A stretch of DNA of 64,000 bases from contig CM068828.1 in assembly GCA_028554795.2 (NCBI GenBank), positions 21,847,436 to 21,911,435 of the forward strand. Reading direction: 5' to 3'. The first letter of the stretch is position 1. Every line of letters begins with the position of its first letter. Below are positions 14,301 through 29,300 of this stretch, one piece after another. The translations under genes were made by a program, and so were the position numbers. Below the pieces are notes generated by a model that saw only the letters and a program-made list of their open reading frames with translations, made no database searches and had not been told where the DNA came from. Origin of the DNA: Sinohyriopsis cumingii. Its lineage: Eukaryota > Mollusca > Bivalvia > Unionida > Unionidae.

Positions 14301-17300
14301 ACCTGATCATGTTTAGGACACACATATCTGACTTCATGGACCTGATCATGTGATGGGCACACATCTGACCTCATAGACCTGATCATGTGTAGGACACACA
14401 TATCTGACTTCATGGACCTGATCTTGTGTAGGACACGCATACCTGACTTCATGGACCTGATCATGAAGGACACATCTGATTTCATGGACCTGATCATGTG
14501 TAGGACACACATATCTGATTTCATGGACCTGATCATGTGCAAGACACACATACCTGACTTCATGGACCTGATCTTGTGTAGGACACACATACCTGACTTC
14601 ATGGACCTGATCATGTAGGACACACATATCTGACTTCATGGACCTGATTGCATGTAGGACAGACATATCTGACTTCATGGACCTGATTGCGTATAGGACA
14701 CACATATCTGACTTCATGGACCTGATCATGTATATTACACACATACCTGACTTCATGGACCTGATCATGTATAGGACACACATATCTTACTTCATGGACC
14801 TGATCATGTGTAGGACACACATATATGATTTCAGGGACCTGATCATGTGTAGGACACACATATCTGACTTCATGGACCTGATCTTGTGTAGGACACACAT
14901 ATCTGATATCATGGACCTGATCATGTGTAGGACACACATATCTGACTTCATGGACCTGATTGTGGATAGGACACTCATATCTGACTTCATGGACCTGATC
15001 ATGTGTAGGACACACATATTTGACTTCATGGACCTGATCATGTGTAGGACACACATATCTGACTTCATGGACCTGATCATGTGTAGGACACATATCTGAC
15101 TTCATGGACCTGACTGTGTATAGGACATACATATCTGACTTCATGGACCTGATGATGTGCATTACACTCATACCTGACTTCATGGACCTGATCATGTGTA
15201 GGACACACATACCTGACTTCATGGACCTGATCATGTGTAGGACACACATATCTGACTTCATGGACCTGATCATTTATAGGACACACGTATCTGACTTCAT
15301 GGACCTGATTGTGTATAGGACACACATATCTGACTTCATGGACCTGATCATGTTTAGGACACACATATCTGACTTCATGGACCTGATCATGTGATGGGCA
15401 CACATCTGACCTCATAGACCTGATCATGTGTAGGACACACATATCTGACTTCATGGACCTGATCTTGTGTAGGACACGCATACCTGACTTCATGGACCTG
15501 ATCATGTATAACACATCTGATTTCATGGACCTGATCATGTGTAGGACACACATATCTGACTTCATGGACCTGATTGTGGATAGGATACACATATCTGACT
15601 TCATGGACCTGATCGTGTGTAGGACACACATATCTGACTTCATGGACCTTATCATGTGTAGGACACACATATCTGACTTCATGGACCTCACTGTGTATAG
15701 GACATACATATCTGACTTCATGGACCTGATGATGTGTATTACACACATACCTGACTTCATGGACCTGATCATGTGTAGGACACACATATCTGACTTCATG
15801 GACCTGATTGTGTATAGGACACACATATCTGACTTCATGGACCTGATCATGTTTAGGACACACATATCTGACTTCATGGACCTGATCATGTGTAGGACAC
15901 ACATATCTGACTTCATGGACCTGATCATGTGATGGGCACACATCTGACCTCATAGACCTGATGATGTGTAGGACACACATATCTGACTTCATGGACCTGA
16001 TCTTGTGTAGGACACGCATACCTGACTTCATGGACCTGATCATGTAGGACACATCTGATTTCATGGACCTGATCTTGTGTAGGACACACATATCTGACTT
16101 CATGGACCTGATCATGTAGGACACACATACCTGACTTCATGGACCTGATCATGTGTAAGACACACATATCTGACTTTTTAGATCTGATCATGGGTAAGAC
16201 ACACATATCTGACTTCATGGACCTGATTACATATAGGACACACATATCTGACTTCATGGACCTGATCTTGTGTAGGACACACATACCTGACTTCATGGAC
16301 CTGATCGTGTAGGACACACATATCTGACTTCATGGACCTGATTGCATATAGGACACACATATCTGACTTCATGGACCTGATTGCATATAGGACACATATA
16401 TCTGACTTCACGGACCTGATCATGTATAGGACACACATATCTGACTTCATGGACCTGATTGTGTATAGGACACACATATCTGACTTCATTGACCTGATCA
16501 TGTGTATTACAAACATACCTGACTTCATGGACCTGATTGCATATAGGACACACATATCTTACTTCATGGACCTGATCATGTGTAGGACATACATATATGA
16601 TTTCAGGGACCTGATCATGTGTAGGACACACATATCTGACTTCATGGACCTGATCTTGTGTAGGACACGTATACCTGACTTCATGGACCTGATCATGTAT
16701 AACACATCTGATTTCATGGACCTGATCATGTGTAGGACACACATATCTGACTTCATGGACCTGATTGTGGATAGGACACACATATCTGACTTCATGGACC
16801 TGATCATGTGTAGGACACACACATCTGACTTCATGGACCTTATCATGTGTAGGACACACATATCCGACTTCATGGACCTGATCATGTGTAGGACACACAT
16901 ATCTGACTACATGGACCTGACTGTGTATAGGACATACATATCTGACTTCATGGACCTGATGATGTATATTACACACATACCTGACTTCATGGACCTGATC
17001 ATGTGTAGGACACACATATCTGACTTCATGGACCTGATTGTGTATAGGACACACATATCTGACTTCATGGACCTGATCATGTTTAGGACACACATATCTG
17101 ACTTCATGGACCTGATCATGTGATGGGCACACATCTGACCTCATAGACCTGATGATGTGTAGGACACACATATCTGACTTCATGGACCTGATCTTGTGTA
17201 GGACACGCATACCTGACTTCATGGACCTGATCATGTAGGACACATCTGATTTCATGGACCTGATCTTGTGTAGGACACACATATCTGACTTCATGGATCT

Positions 17301-20300
17301 GATTGTGTAGGACACACATACCTGACTTCATGGACCTGATCATGTGTAAGACACACATATCTGACTTTTTAGATCTGATCATGTGTAAGACACACATATC
17401 TGACTTCATAGACCTGATTGCGTATAGGACACACATATCTGACTTCATGGACCTGTTCTTGTGTAGGACACACATACCTGACTTCATGGACCTGATCGTG
17501 TAGGACACACATATCTGACTTCATGGACCTGATTGCATATAGGACACACATATCTGACTTCATGGACCTGATTGCATATAGGACACGTATATCTGACTTC
17601 ATGGACCTGATCATGTATAGGACACACATATCTGACTTCATGGACCTGATTGTGTATAGGACACACATATATGACTTCATTGACCTGATCATGTGTATTA
17701 CAAACATACCTGACTTCATGGACCTGATTGCATATAGGACACACATATCTTACTTCATGGACCTGATCATGTGTAGGACATACATATATGATTTCAGGGA
17801 CCTGATCATGTGTAGGACACACATATCTGACTTCATGGACCTGATCTTGTGTAGGACACACATATCTGATATCATGGACCTGATCATGTGTAGGACACAC
17901 ATATCTGACTTCATGGACCTGATTGTGGATAGGACACACATATCTGACTTCATGGACCTGATCATGTGTAGGACACACATATCTGACTTCATGGACCTGA
18001 TCATGTGTAGGACACACATATCTGACTTCATGGACCTGGTCATGTGTAGGACACACATATCTGACTTCATGGACCTGACTGTGTATAGGACACACATATC
18101 TGACTTCATGGACCTGATCATGTATAGGACACACATATATGATTTCAGGGACCTGATCATGTGTAGAACACACATATTTGACTTCATGGACCTGATCATG
18201 TGTAAGACACACATATCTGACTTTTTAGATCTGATCATGTGTAAGACACACATATCTGACTTCATAGACCTGATTGTGTATAGGACACACATATCTGACT
18301 TCATGGACCTGATCGTGTGTAGGACACACATAACTGACTTCATGGACCTGATCATGTGTAGGACACATATCTGACTTTTTAGACTGATGATGTGTAAGAC
18401 ACACATATCTGACTTCATGGACCTGATCATGTGTAGGACACACATATCTGACGTTTTAGACCTTATCATGTGTGTCACACATATTTGACTTCATGGACCT
18501 GATCATGTGTAAGACACACATATCTGACTTCATGTGTAGGACACATATCTGACTTTTTGGACCTGATCATGTGTAAGACACACATATCTGACTTCATGGA
18601 CCTGATTGCGTACAGGACACACATATCTGACTTCATGGACCTGATCATGTGTAGGACGCACGTATCTGACTTTTTAGACCTGATTGTGTGTAGGACAAAC
18701 ATACCCAACTCCTGCATACCTCCTGAGTGTATACTCTCCCTGTGTCCTCTGATAGTGGAACACATTCTTGTCTAGTCAGCTTCGACCCTGTGAGGTATAA
18801 GTATTCAATATAAACTCAATTTAAGAAACATTATAATGATGTACCACCAGGGGAAATGTTGGACACTTTGAGAAAATATGGTTTATAAACAAAGTTTGAC
18901 TTTATATCAAGTAATTTACCTTTGTAACCTCTATCTTTACTTATATACCTTTCAAAGAATTTTAACATTTCTGCCTTTGATGCTTTTTCTTGTAGTACTC
19001 TAAGTTTGTATTTATTTGGAATGCTTAATCTTCTTAAAGTTTTTCTCAATTATCCTTTCAGTTTTAGAACTTAACTTTTAATGAGCACCATATAACCACT
19101 ATTGTGCTGACATGCCATTAAATCATGTACTGTACTTCATAGGCATGATGTTGGTGTCAGATAATCATTGAGGTGATGGGAATTGGAACACAGTGAAAAT
19201 CCCCAAACTTTGGATGAGTGAGCACTAATCATTGCCAGCTCACGTATCAAACATGTGGAAAAGATACTCAACAACTGTAAGGGAATCAGACCTGTGACAA
19301 AAGATACTCAGTGTCTGTAAGGGAATCAAACCTGTGATAAAAGATACTCAGTGTCTGTAAGGGAATCAAACCTGTGATAAAAGATACTCAAAGTCTGTAA
19401 GAGAAGAGCAATATTAAAACTTTGTAGGATTGTCACTAGTTTTAACAAAATTCTAGAAATGGCAATAGGAAATTTAAAAGATAGGATTAATGTGCAGAGA
19501 AGAGTAATGTAATTCTTGCAAAAGGTGTTTTAAAACACATGTAGATTTTTAATAATGCTGGAACCTTATCTTTTTTTCTGTAGATCCGGGAACTGACCAC
19601 AGAAATCAATCAACTTGTGGAGAAGAGAATGAGAAGTGGGGAACCAATGGATGACAAACTGTCTATCTTCAGGCAACAAGTTAGAACTCATTCTTACATG
19701 GCTTTTAAACCTAGTTTGTTGGCATGAAACTTTCTGGATATATCTCAAACATAGGCATTCACAGGTCTGGTGCAGCATGCATGTTACCAAAGGAAATGAT
19801 TGTAAGAGTTAATTCCCCTTCTCAGGATGTCACTTAGGTGCTAATGAGGCAGGGTTTGATATTTACATTAGTCAAGTCACCAGTAGATAGCATAAATGTT
19901 GGAGGTTTGCAAAATTTGCTTGTAGTTAGATAAAATAACCCCCAAACCCAACAAATACAAAAACAAAAAAGCCCCAAGAAAGATACGGATTCAATCTGAT
20001 CACTCAAGTCACAACAGGAAGCTGCAAAAATAATAAAATTCATAATGAAATTTCAACTCATTGTGCAGTATATAATAAACTATGTGTGTAGGATACACAT
20101 ACCCAGCTATGTTCCAGGTCATCAAGACATTTTACATGGTATATTTATTCTACTGTTTCTTAAATCTTTTATGAGGAAGACTATATACAGCCAAACCTGT
20201 CATAGTGGTCACCATTACTCAGCAGTTACCTGTTCACAACATCTATTCTAATTTTGCTCACACTAAATTTCCTATGTAAATTCCTGTATATAATGGTCAC

Positions 20301-23300
20301 ATGCCTTCTGCAATCAGTGAAGAGGTGTTTCCTAACCAAAAAAGTTTCTACATACCTAAAACAGTATCTAGGGCATATCTGTATTATCCATTTAATCTGT
20401 GCAAACTTAATTTTTGCTTCATGAGGAAGGCATTGTTTAGATAAATGAAGATCATAGGAGTCAATATGCAATCATTTCTTAGCTCTATACTTATAACTCC
20501 AGTCGTTTTGACAAAGGTGTCTATATGTTAAATTCGAAAGGAAGGCAGTTTTTATCATTAGGGTTGAGGGCTAAAGCAATTCTATTGCTGCATGGTGTGA
20601 AGTAGTTGTTTTATGAACATCAGCTTTTGTGCATGTGTGACAGGCATGTGTGACAGGCATGTGTGACAGGCATGTGTGACAGGCATGTGTGACAGGCATA
20701 GTTGGATATCTTCATCTATTTACCTGTGAATAAAAGCTTTGTCATTGAGAAGAGATACAAGTTACATCTCTTTTTATTGGTTCCAGGCATCATTCAGTAT
20801 TAAAATTCTGTCTGTAAAGCTATGTAAAGTTTCAGTTCATGGGTCAGAACAAATAGCCATATACAGTTTCTTTTGATTTGCTGTTCATCATTGGCTTGTG
20901 ATGCAAGCCGACTGTATTATAATCTTGGCAAGTTGAGTAACTGACTAATCCAGATATTGTTTTTATAGCATGAACAAACTAAGAATGGTGTACATTTTTA
21001 AGTTGGTGATGATTTGATTTAAAGGATGGATTAAAGGGAGCAGTATATAGTAATCTTGCATGGAATATAAATTTGGGAGAGAACAACTTATACCCTTAGT
21101 TGTAATCTTGTTGTATAGTGCACATAAAACAATCTTATTAATATAAAGTTAATGATAATAATAATAATGAGGATGATATTTGTTGCATATATTTATTCAA
21201 AAAAATCAATTTTAAAAGGTGAACCTTTATTCAGCAGTCACCTGTGTGCAATGGCCAGTTTTCCCTTTTCCTATGAGTGGTCTCTAGTGACAGGTTTGAC
21301 TGTATATATATATATAGAGAGAGAGAGAGAGCGGTGGGGTTTGGAGTGAAGGAGGGAGAAAGGATATAAGGATGTCTTCATTCTTTTAGCTGATATATGG
21401 AAAGATTCTTTTAGCCCAGGGTGGTCCAACATCTTTAAAAGCATGGGCCACATCGACCAAAAATGTAAAGTTTGTGTGCCATTCATGATATATATATAAT
21501 TTTGTGTATACTATAATTATAGAACTGGCTTTTTATATGAGCACGGGGCCACAAAAAATGACACAGGAACCATATGGCATTCATGTCTGTAGTTTGACCA
21601 CTCTGTTTTAGCAGGTTTAAGGAAAGATTTCATGAGTGTAGTGGAGACATGTAATAGCACATAAAATGTTTCTGCTTCACAAGTAAATATTTCCTTATAT
21701 CTACTTTTTAAAATATAGACTTTTATCTAGTACTTTTAAAAAATATAGATTTGTATCTACTTTTAAAAATATAGATTTTCAGTGTTGTTATATGTTTTTT
21801 AAGGGATTTTCCATTGTGTGTCAATGCTTTGAATGGCTATACTACTATAATGTGATAAATGGAAGTTTTGAAAGTTTACAATAATTTAGGACAGTGACTT
21901 TTAAAAGATTTTCCTCTTACATATAATCTTTTGAATTCTGTATTTTGTCAGCTTAATGACTGTTTTGGTTTAAAGAATGAACAACGTTTTACTTTTATAA
22001 ACACTTGCATGAATTGATACATTGATCTGGGCTGGAGTAGCTTTAACACAGTGGTTGACTATGACAGCCTTCAGAGTGTAACATCCTTAAAGATTTTAAT
22101 GTTAGTGAGTTGACTAGTTGTGACTCTGAGTTGACTGGCTATGATTGTGAGTGGACTAGTTATGACTGCAAATTGATTAGTTATGACTGAGTTGACTAGT
22201 TATGATTGTGAGTTGACTACCAGTAGTTATGACTGTGAATTGACTAGTTATGACTTTAACTTCACTTATTATGTCTGAGTTGACTAGTTATGACTGTGAG
22301 TTGACTAATTATGATTATGAGTTGACTAGGTATGACTTTGAATTGACTGGTGTAATGACTGCATTTCTTGGGACAAAAAAAATTAATTACTTTTGTTGCC
22401 CAAGAGTTATGTGCATATAAAAAATACATATGTTTCAGTGTCCCAACACTTAAAGATATAAAATGACAAAATTGGCAATATCTCCAGACTGCATTCAGCA
22501 TTGACCAGCTCTTGTTCGTTTACCACATCAATAAACTGTAAGAACATATAAAAAAATTGTGTAATTATTTTGCATGTGTATATTTGCCATTTTTTCTAAC
22601 ATAAAATAAAGACTTCATATTTCACAGGTTTGCTTAAAGTGTACGGAGTGACAATGGAAAGTACAGTACTCACAGGGTGCAAATTTTACTTTGCGTCACT
22701 TATATTCTTGTTTATTCCCAGAAATACTAGAGATTTTACTTTATTCATCATATTTACTGAATCACATTTATCTTGGTCACATTTAAGCAAGACGTCCATT
22801 ACTATTTTATCTACTATGACCCACACTCAAGATTGACCATTTTTGAGAGACATAAGAGATTGCAAAAATGAGATGTAATTCATATGGAAAGATACACAAC
22901 ATTAATTATACAAGGCGCATAACCAGCATATATTGACATAATTGATACATTTTTGCTTTATGTTTTGGCTTACCTCAACACAATTATAATTTTCTACACA
23001 GTATTCATTCCATTATTGATTTTGGCCATCTGGTTTTTTTTTTTCTGAGCATTTCCTTTTATTTATAATTGGCAGATTTGTCTTTTGTTTTCTTACATTA
23101 GGCCAGGTAATTGCTTCAACCATGAAAACTGGCTTGGGAAAATAGAGATTTTTGTCTGGTGGCAATGTCGTTTTTTTTTCTACAATGTTAATCCACATCA
23201 ATTAACTGTTGTAAAATGGGTTGAGCAGGATCAGATGCCATTCATAACAGCGGCACTAAATTAAGAGGCCCCACCCCCAAATTTGATATTAGACTGATCA

Positions 23301-26300
23301 ACCATTGACTATCATTGTCTATCAGTTAAGCTATGAACACTTGCTCGATCAAGTAGAAGTATGCAAAGTATAAGAGACTTTTGCCAAATAGTAAATTTCT
23401 CATGGGATGTGTGATATAAAAAAATTTCAAATAGAAATATGCAAAATATAAGAGACTTTTGCCAAATAGTAAGTTTCTCATGGGATGTGTGATGCTAACC
23501 ATAATGTTTTATAAATATGTATTTTACGAAGAAGTCAACCAAGCATGTGATCTAGGAATAAAGATATAAAAATCAGCTGAGTCATCATAAAACATTTAAC
23601 TGTGGATAAGTTTTTGTATGATTTAGTTCTGGTGAAGAGGATTTGCCTTGTTCATGGAAAATTAATCTGATTCCCAAATCAAAACCCATCAAACCTGTTG
23701 GTTGACCAAAGAAATTACCCAGAGATGATGGGAATGAAGAAGAGCAAAGTACAGAGAAAAAATGCAAGGTTGAACCAGAGACTGTCTCAAATCGTGATGA
23801 GATTTTAGATGCAACAAAAGAAGAAACTGATGGTGTCGGTGCTCATCGTGTGCATTATAGAACATTCATGGTGGATCAATACTGGAAGTAGTTGATTTTG
23901 CAAAACAACATGGAATCTGAGGAGCAGCAAGGCATTTCAGAGTGCCTAAATCATCAATAAGTACCTGGATGAAGTTTGACTGTTCTCAAAATTTAACAGA
24001 ATTAGGACACTTGCTGAGAAGTGTAAGAACTTAAATATGGAGAAGAATCGGACATTAAAATCAACAAGTTGGTTCAGTGGGACTTACAAATCCTTGTGAC
24101 TATTGACAGAATTTGTACATATACTAGCGGGGTCATTGGAAATTCAGAAGATGATGATTTTAAAGCTATATGTATTTGGGTCTCGTAGTTCATGAAAAGA
24201 CACATCTTAATTTTTCGAAAAAGAACATCCATGGCACAGAAACTGCCTGCCGATTTAGAAGATGAAATATCCTTGTTCTCCAAATTTGTGATGGAGAAAT
24301 GAGATGAGGATGAATTTGATGAATCCATGACTATCAGTATGGACAAAACACCCATGTATTTTGACCTTGTACCAGGAAAAAGGAAACTAAATCCTTACGC
24401 ATTCACACAACGGGCGGTGGGGGTGGTAACAAAAAATACACTTAACCCTAGTACTTAATGTTTCAGAATCAGGATAGGTACTACCACCAATGGTTATATT
24501 CAGGGGTGTTCATGATTTGGAAGACCTGAAAATACAGAAGGACTGGGTTGTGACTGTGCAGAAGAAAGCCTGGATGGGCAAGGTGCTGATGTTGCGATGG
24601 ATACAGGAGGCAAATCTAAAATACACACAGAATGCTTTTTCCTTATCATGGATTCATTTGCAGTTCACAAGACATCCACTGCAGAAGGCACTGAAAAATC
24701 TAAATGTCATCCCTGCTGTAATTCTGGGTGAATGTATGTCCAAACTCCAGCCACTAGATGTTTCCATTAATAAACCCATAAAGGCTGAATTATGCAAACA
24801 CTTGACTGCCTTTTTTAAAGAAAGCTGTTGACAAGCTAGCTAAGGATGAGGACTGTAGGCCAGCGATCAAAGCAGCTGATAAACAGACTGTGATCAACTG
24901 GATTGATGATGCTGTAAAACATTAAAGGGTAAATCAGAGCCCACCAAAAAGTCATTTAAAGTGTGCATCATTAGCAACCATAGGAATGGCTGTGAGGACC
25001 ATCTTGTGTGTTCCAGCGATATTGAGCCAGCATTTTATAGTGATGATGAGAAGGATGTAGAGTTAAATGGTTTTGATTTGGAGGACTTGAGCCAGGTGCT
25101 TGCCAAATTAGGATCTCTGCAGAACTTTGACGAAACGGAAAGTAATTAATATGAACTCTTTTGAAAGTGAATATATTTATATTTGAACCGATAGTGTTCT
25201 CTGCATTATCTATTGCACATTCAGTTCCCATGTTAAAACTGTTCTAACTTCATATTCATGCTTTTGTTTTTTTATCACAATACAATCTCTCTCTCTGTCT
25301 CTGTGCCTTCTACTCCATACTATTAGTGTGATTACCTTAGCTAAGTAAAAAGGTTATTTTTTTCTTACTTCAAAGACAAACTATGACTGAGTTCTTCAGG
25401 GTATTACAATTAACTTCAAAGCATTATTTCTGAAACATTTTTATTGTATTTTGGAGTTATTATTTGTGTTAATACACTGGTGCCTGTGATTCAGATCCAA
25501 GGGAGGTACTTCATTCAGTGAAAGTCAAAATCTTTAATGTAGATGTGGTGACGCCATGATGTGAACATTATCTTGTTTATTTCTGCATTGGATCCGAACA
25601 TAAACTCTCTGGACTTGGCAAGCTTGCAGTCCAGTTCATTAACAGATGGTGAATTTCAATAGTCACTTTTAGTTTGCAAGTAAGACTGATCAATACCAAT
25701 TACTCTATGATTTTCAAGCATAATTCAGAGTTTGATGGAAGTCATAATCACTAGTTCGACAGTTTTTAGTATTATATATAATGCAGAGTTTTGCCCTGAA
25801 AGCTTGTACCAGTTATGGTAGAAATTGTGACAGGTATGAGTGCTGCGGAACTGAAGTAGGTCATGTAAGCTAAGCTAGTGACAGTTTTCACAGAGGAGTT
25901 ACATAATATCAAAATGAGATGGAAAACCATATTAGACTATGTAGACTACATGTCTATCTTGTGTTGGATTCTGCATAGCAACAAAATAATCAAAGGTGAT
26001 GTTTGGGCATAATTGTATGGTGTTTGCATAGGAAAGGAAATTTTGGAATGATATGTAGCATTGTGCACTAACATTATGTTCATTGCTGATATCTAGCACC
26101 TGAAAATTTATTGTGATTTGTGACTTGTCTGACCTACAGAGCTTTTATAGTTGGAATTAAATGATCGAAGAATTGAAGACGGTATACTTCCTTCTTATAA
26201 TCCTTCAGATAGTTCGTGACACATTTTGGATATTCCTTAAAATAATAATTTGGGTGATTAAAGATAATCATCACCTACAAATATAACTTTAGGATGCTTA

Positions 26301-29300
26301 GCTCACATTATAGCATTGTAACATTTATCTATGTATTTATTTATTTATTTTTATTTATTTATTTATTTATTTATTTATAGGCAGCTATCATTGCTAATAA
26401 GAAGGAGACGGTGGCAGAGGCTTTGCGTGAAGTACGGGATGAGTACGCACATCTAATGCACGAGGTGGAAGAGAAACGAGATTTGGCTAAGACCTCTAAT
26501 GGTGAGGAGGTACTCAAAGGAGATGAGGTAAGAATGAGTGTAAATCATTTTGTTCCAACTCCTGTTAACACCCAAGGGTTTCAGTAAAATTTTACATGTG
26601 ACATATAGTGTGTTAAACAAACTCTTTAGCAAGTAATGAACATAGACTAAGATAAATAACTTTTTATTTCATGCTACTAAACATTCTACTCACAGCTTCC
26701 ATAAATTGGAAGATTTTTCATTTGTGATAGTTAATATTGATTCTGAAATGGAACAGCTGTTAAAGGAAACATATTTGGTTTACTGTTTGGAGACTGTCTT
26801 TACAAGAGTTTAAAATTTTAAGATTATATATAAACTTCCATAATTGATACATTGATAGTTTTAATCAGTTCTGGGTATTTAATAAATTCTGTGTATTTAT
26901 TCAATTTACATATCAATTCTATATATTTAATCAATTCTTCAAATTTAATCAATTTACATATTTAATCCTATGCATTTAATCAGCACTATGTATTTAATCA
27001 GTTCTACGTATTTATTCAATTTACATATTTAATCAATTCTACTTATTTAATCAATTCTTCAAATTTAATCAATTTACATATTTAATCCTATGTATTTAAT
27101 CAACTCTACATATTTAATCAATCCTATGTATTTAATCAGTTTTACCTATTTAATCCTATGTATTTAATCCACTCTACATATTTAATCAGTTCAATGCATT
27201 TTATCAATTTACATTTTTAATCCTATGTATTTAATCAACTCTATATATTTAATCAATTATATGTATTTTATCAACTCTATATATTTAATCAGTTCAGTGC
27301 ATTTAATCAATTTAGATATTTAATCCTATGCATTATATTTAATCAGTTATATGTATTTAATCAGTTTTGCATATTTAATCAGTTTATTTATTTAATCAAA
27401 TCAACTCTACATATTTAATCAATTCTATGCATTTGATCAATTTACATATTGAATTGATTCCACATATTTATGGATTTAGAGGAAACTCTTTATATATACT
27501 TTGGTATTCTGAAGAGCGATCTGTATCTTTATGATCCATTAGTATGTATCTTTATGATCAATTGCTATGTATCTGTTTGATCCATTAGTATGTATCTTTA
27601 CGATCCATTAGTATGTATCTTTATGATCCATTAGTAATTATCTTTATGATCCATTAGTATGTATCTTTATGATCCATTAGTATGTATCTTTATGATCCAT
27701 TTGGATGTATCTTTATGATCCATTATTATATATTTTTATGATCCATTAGTATGTATCTGATTTGACATTTTTTTATGTGTCATTTTCCAGGCTATTTATG
27801 CATTTAAGACATTGTATGAAGTTGTAGATAGAATGGCTTTCTACATTTCCTGCCATGATGGCATTTTCTTTATAGATCTTTGATGTTTGATCTTCTAGAG
27901 ACCATCTGATGTAAAGAATTATTTAAATTTAGTTTGAAAAGCCATTAAGCAAATGTAGTCATGGATTTTAGGTGTTGGCGTTGTTTGCTTTAAATAATTA
28001 AATAATATGCATAGGTGTCAACCCTTTGAGATGAAAACCTGTATGCCAGACCAATAAAAACCTTACAAAGACCAAAAAACCTTACACTAAAAAATGTATT
28101 CATACATTATAAAAAGATCAACAGTTTTAAAACAACAAATGCTATACACAAATTATTATGACACATATTTACATAATTATTTACATTTCTGAAACTTTAT
28201 TTCATTCTTTTTACTTATAACACTATCATCTTCCTGCTTTGGCGAAGCAAAGAAGCTTTTGATGGATGCTTCCTTCTTCATTTCAAAATTTCTTTCATGC
28301 AGTTTTGCCCTGAAGTGTTCCTCCAGATCATATATGATCGATACCACCACTTTAATGTCTTTACTGCATATTTTACAAAAAGAATGTGAAGATCCTAACT
28401 TGGATACATCTACAATGCCATGGAAGACTTAAATCCAATCAGCCTGAAACTTGCCACGACCTCGGTCAGTGTCTTCAGGCTTGCGTTTCTTTGAGTTAGG
28501 CTCAGCCATTTGATGGATGGAATATTTCAACTAGATGAGAGAAATTTTTTTTTTGTAAATTTAGATTTGACATTTGATAGAGGAAGATCTGCCGATTACA
28601 AATATGTTATGAATTTATATTTGTCCCCATAAACCCCAAGATATTATGCCAAGAGCTATCCAAAAATTGAAATCTAGAAATAAATATTTTTACAAAGTAG
28701 CAGTCCGGAAGTTTATACCTCGTGAGCTGTTGATCGTTTTTATTAAAATTGCGAATCTGGTGTTTGAAAAGTTATTAATTTGCTATAAGGTGTGCCGATT
28801 TTGGTCACAAACTTGATATAAATTGGCAGTGTTAAATATTTTTGAGTCACTCAGTATCTGTCATTATGGCAATGCATCTTCCTGTTTGCATTACCTGTCT
28901 GACAAACTTAACTCAAAACTATAACAGCACGATAAAATGCGGGTGCTAAAATCGGTAGAGTATTTATTTTTAATAAGTATATTGTTAGAAATTTTAATAA
29001 ATTGACTTTATCTCCACACAGAAAAGTCGGACGAATTACGGTTACACGAACATGATTGCCACAATATGTTAAGTTTGAAAATTGATGCAAACTTTATGCA
29101 TTTGATAGTAATAAGTATAAATAATAAAATAATAATGTATAAAATAAGAAACCGTACTTACTACACAGGTAGTTAGTCAATATTAGAAATCGAGTGAGCG
29201 TCTAATCTCCGAGTGATAAATGACAAGATCTTCACACTGGAGGTGAACCATGAATGAAACTCGTTTCATTATCAAAGAAAAAGTGCGGTTTTGAGTATGA

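Noticed and set aside
11200-18710. CRISPR-like array
   Set aside because: Units are contiguous with no unique spacers, and the host is an animal genome.
11218-18775. Dozens of overlapping frames of 60-340 codons on both strands
   Set aside because: They follow the 39-bp period (13-residue repeats), overlap in opposite strands, and sit in an intron. They are a by-product of a unit length divisible by three.
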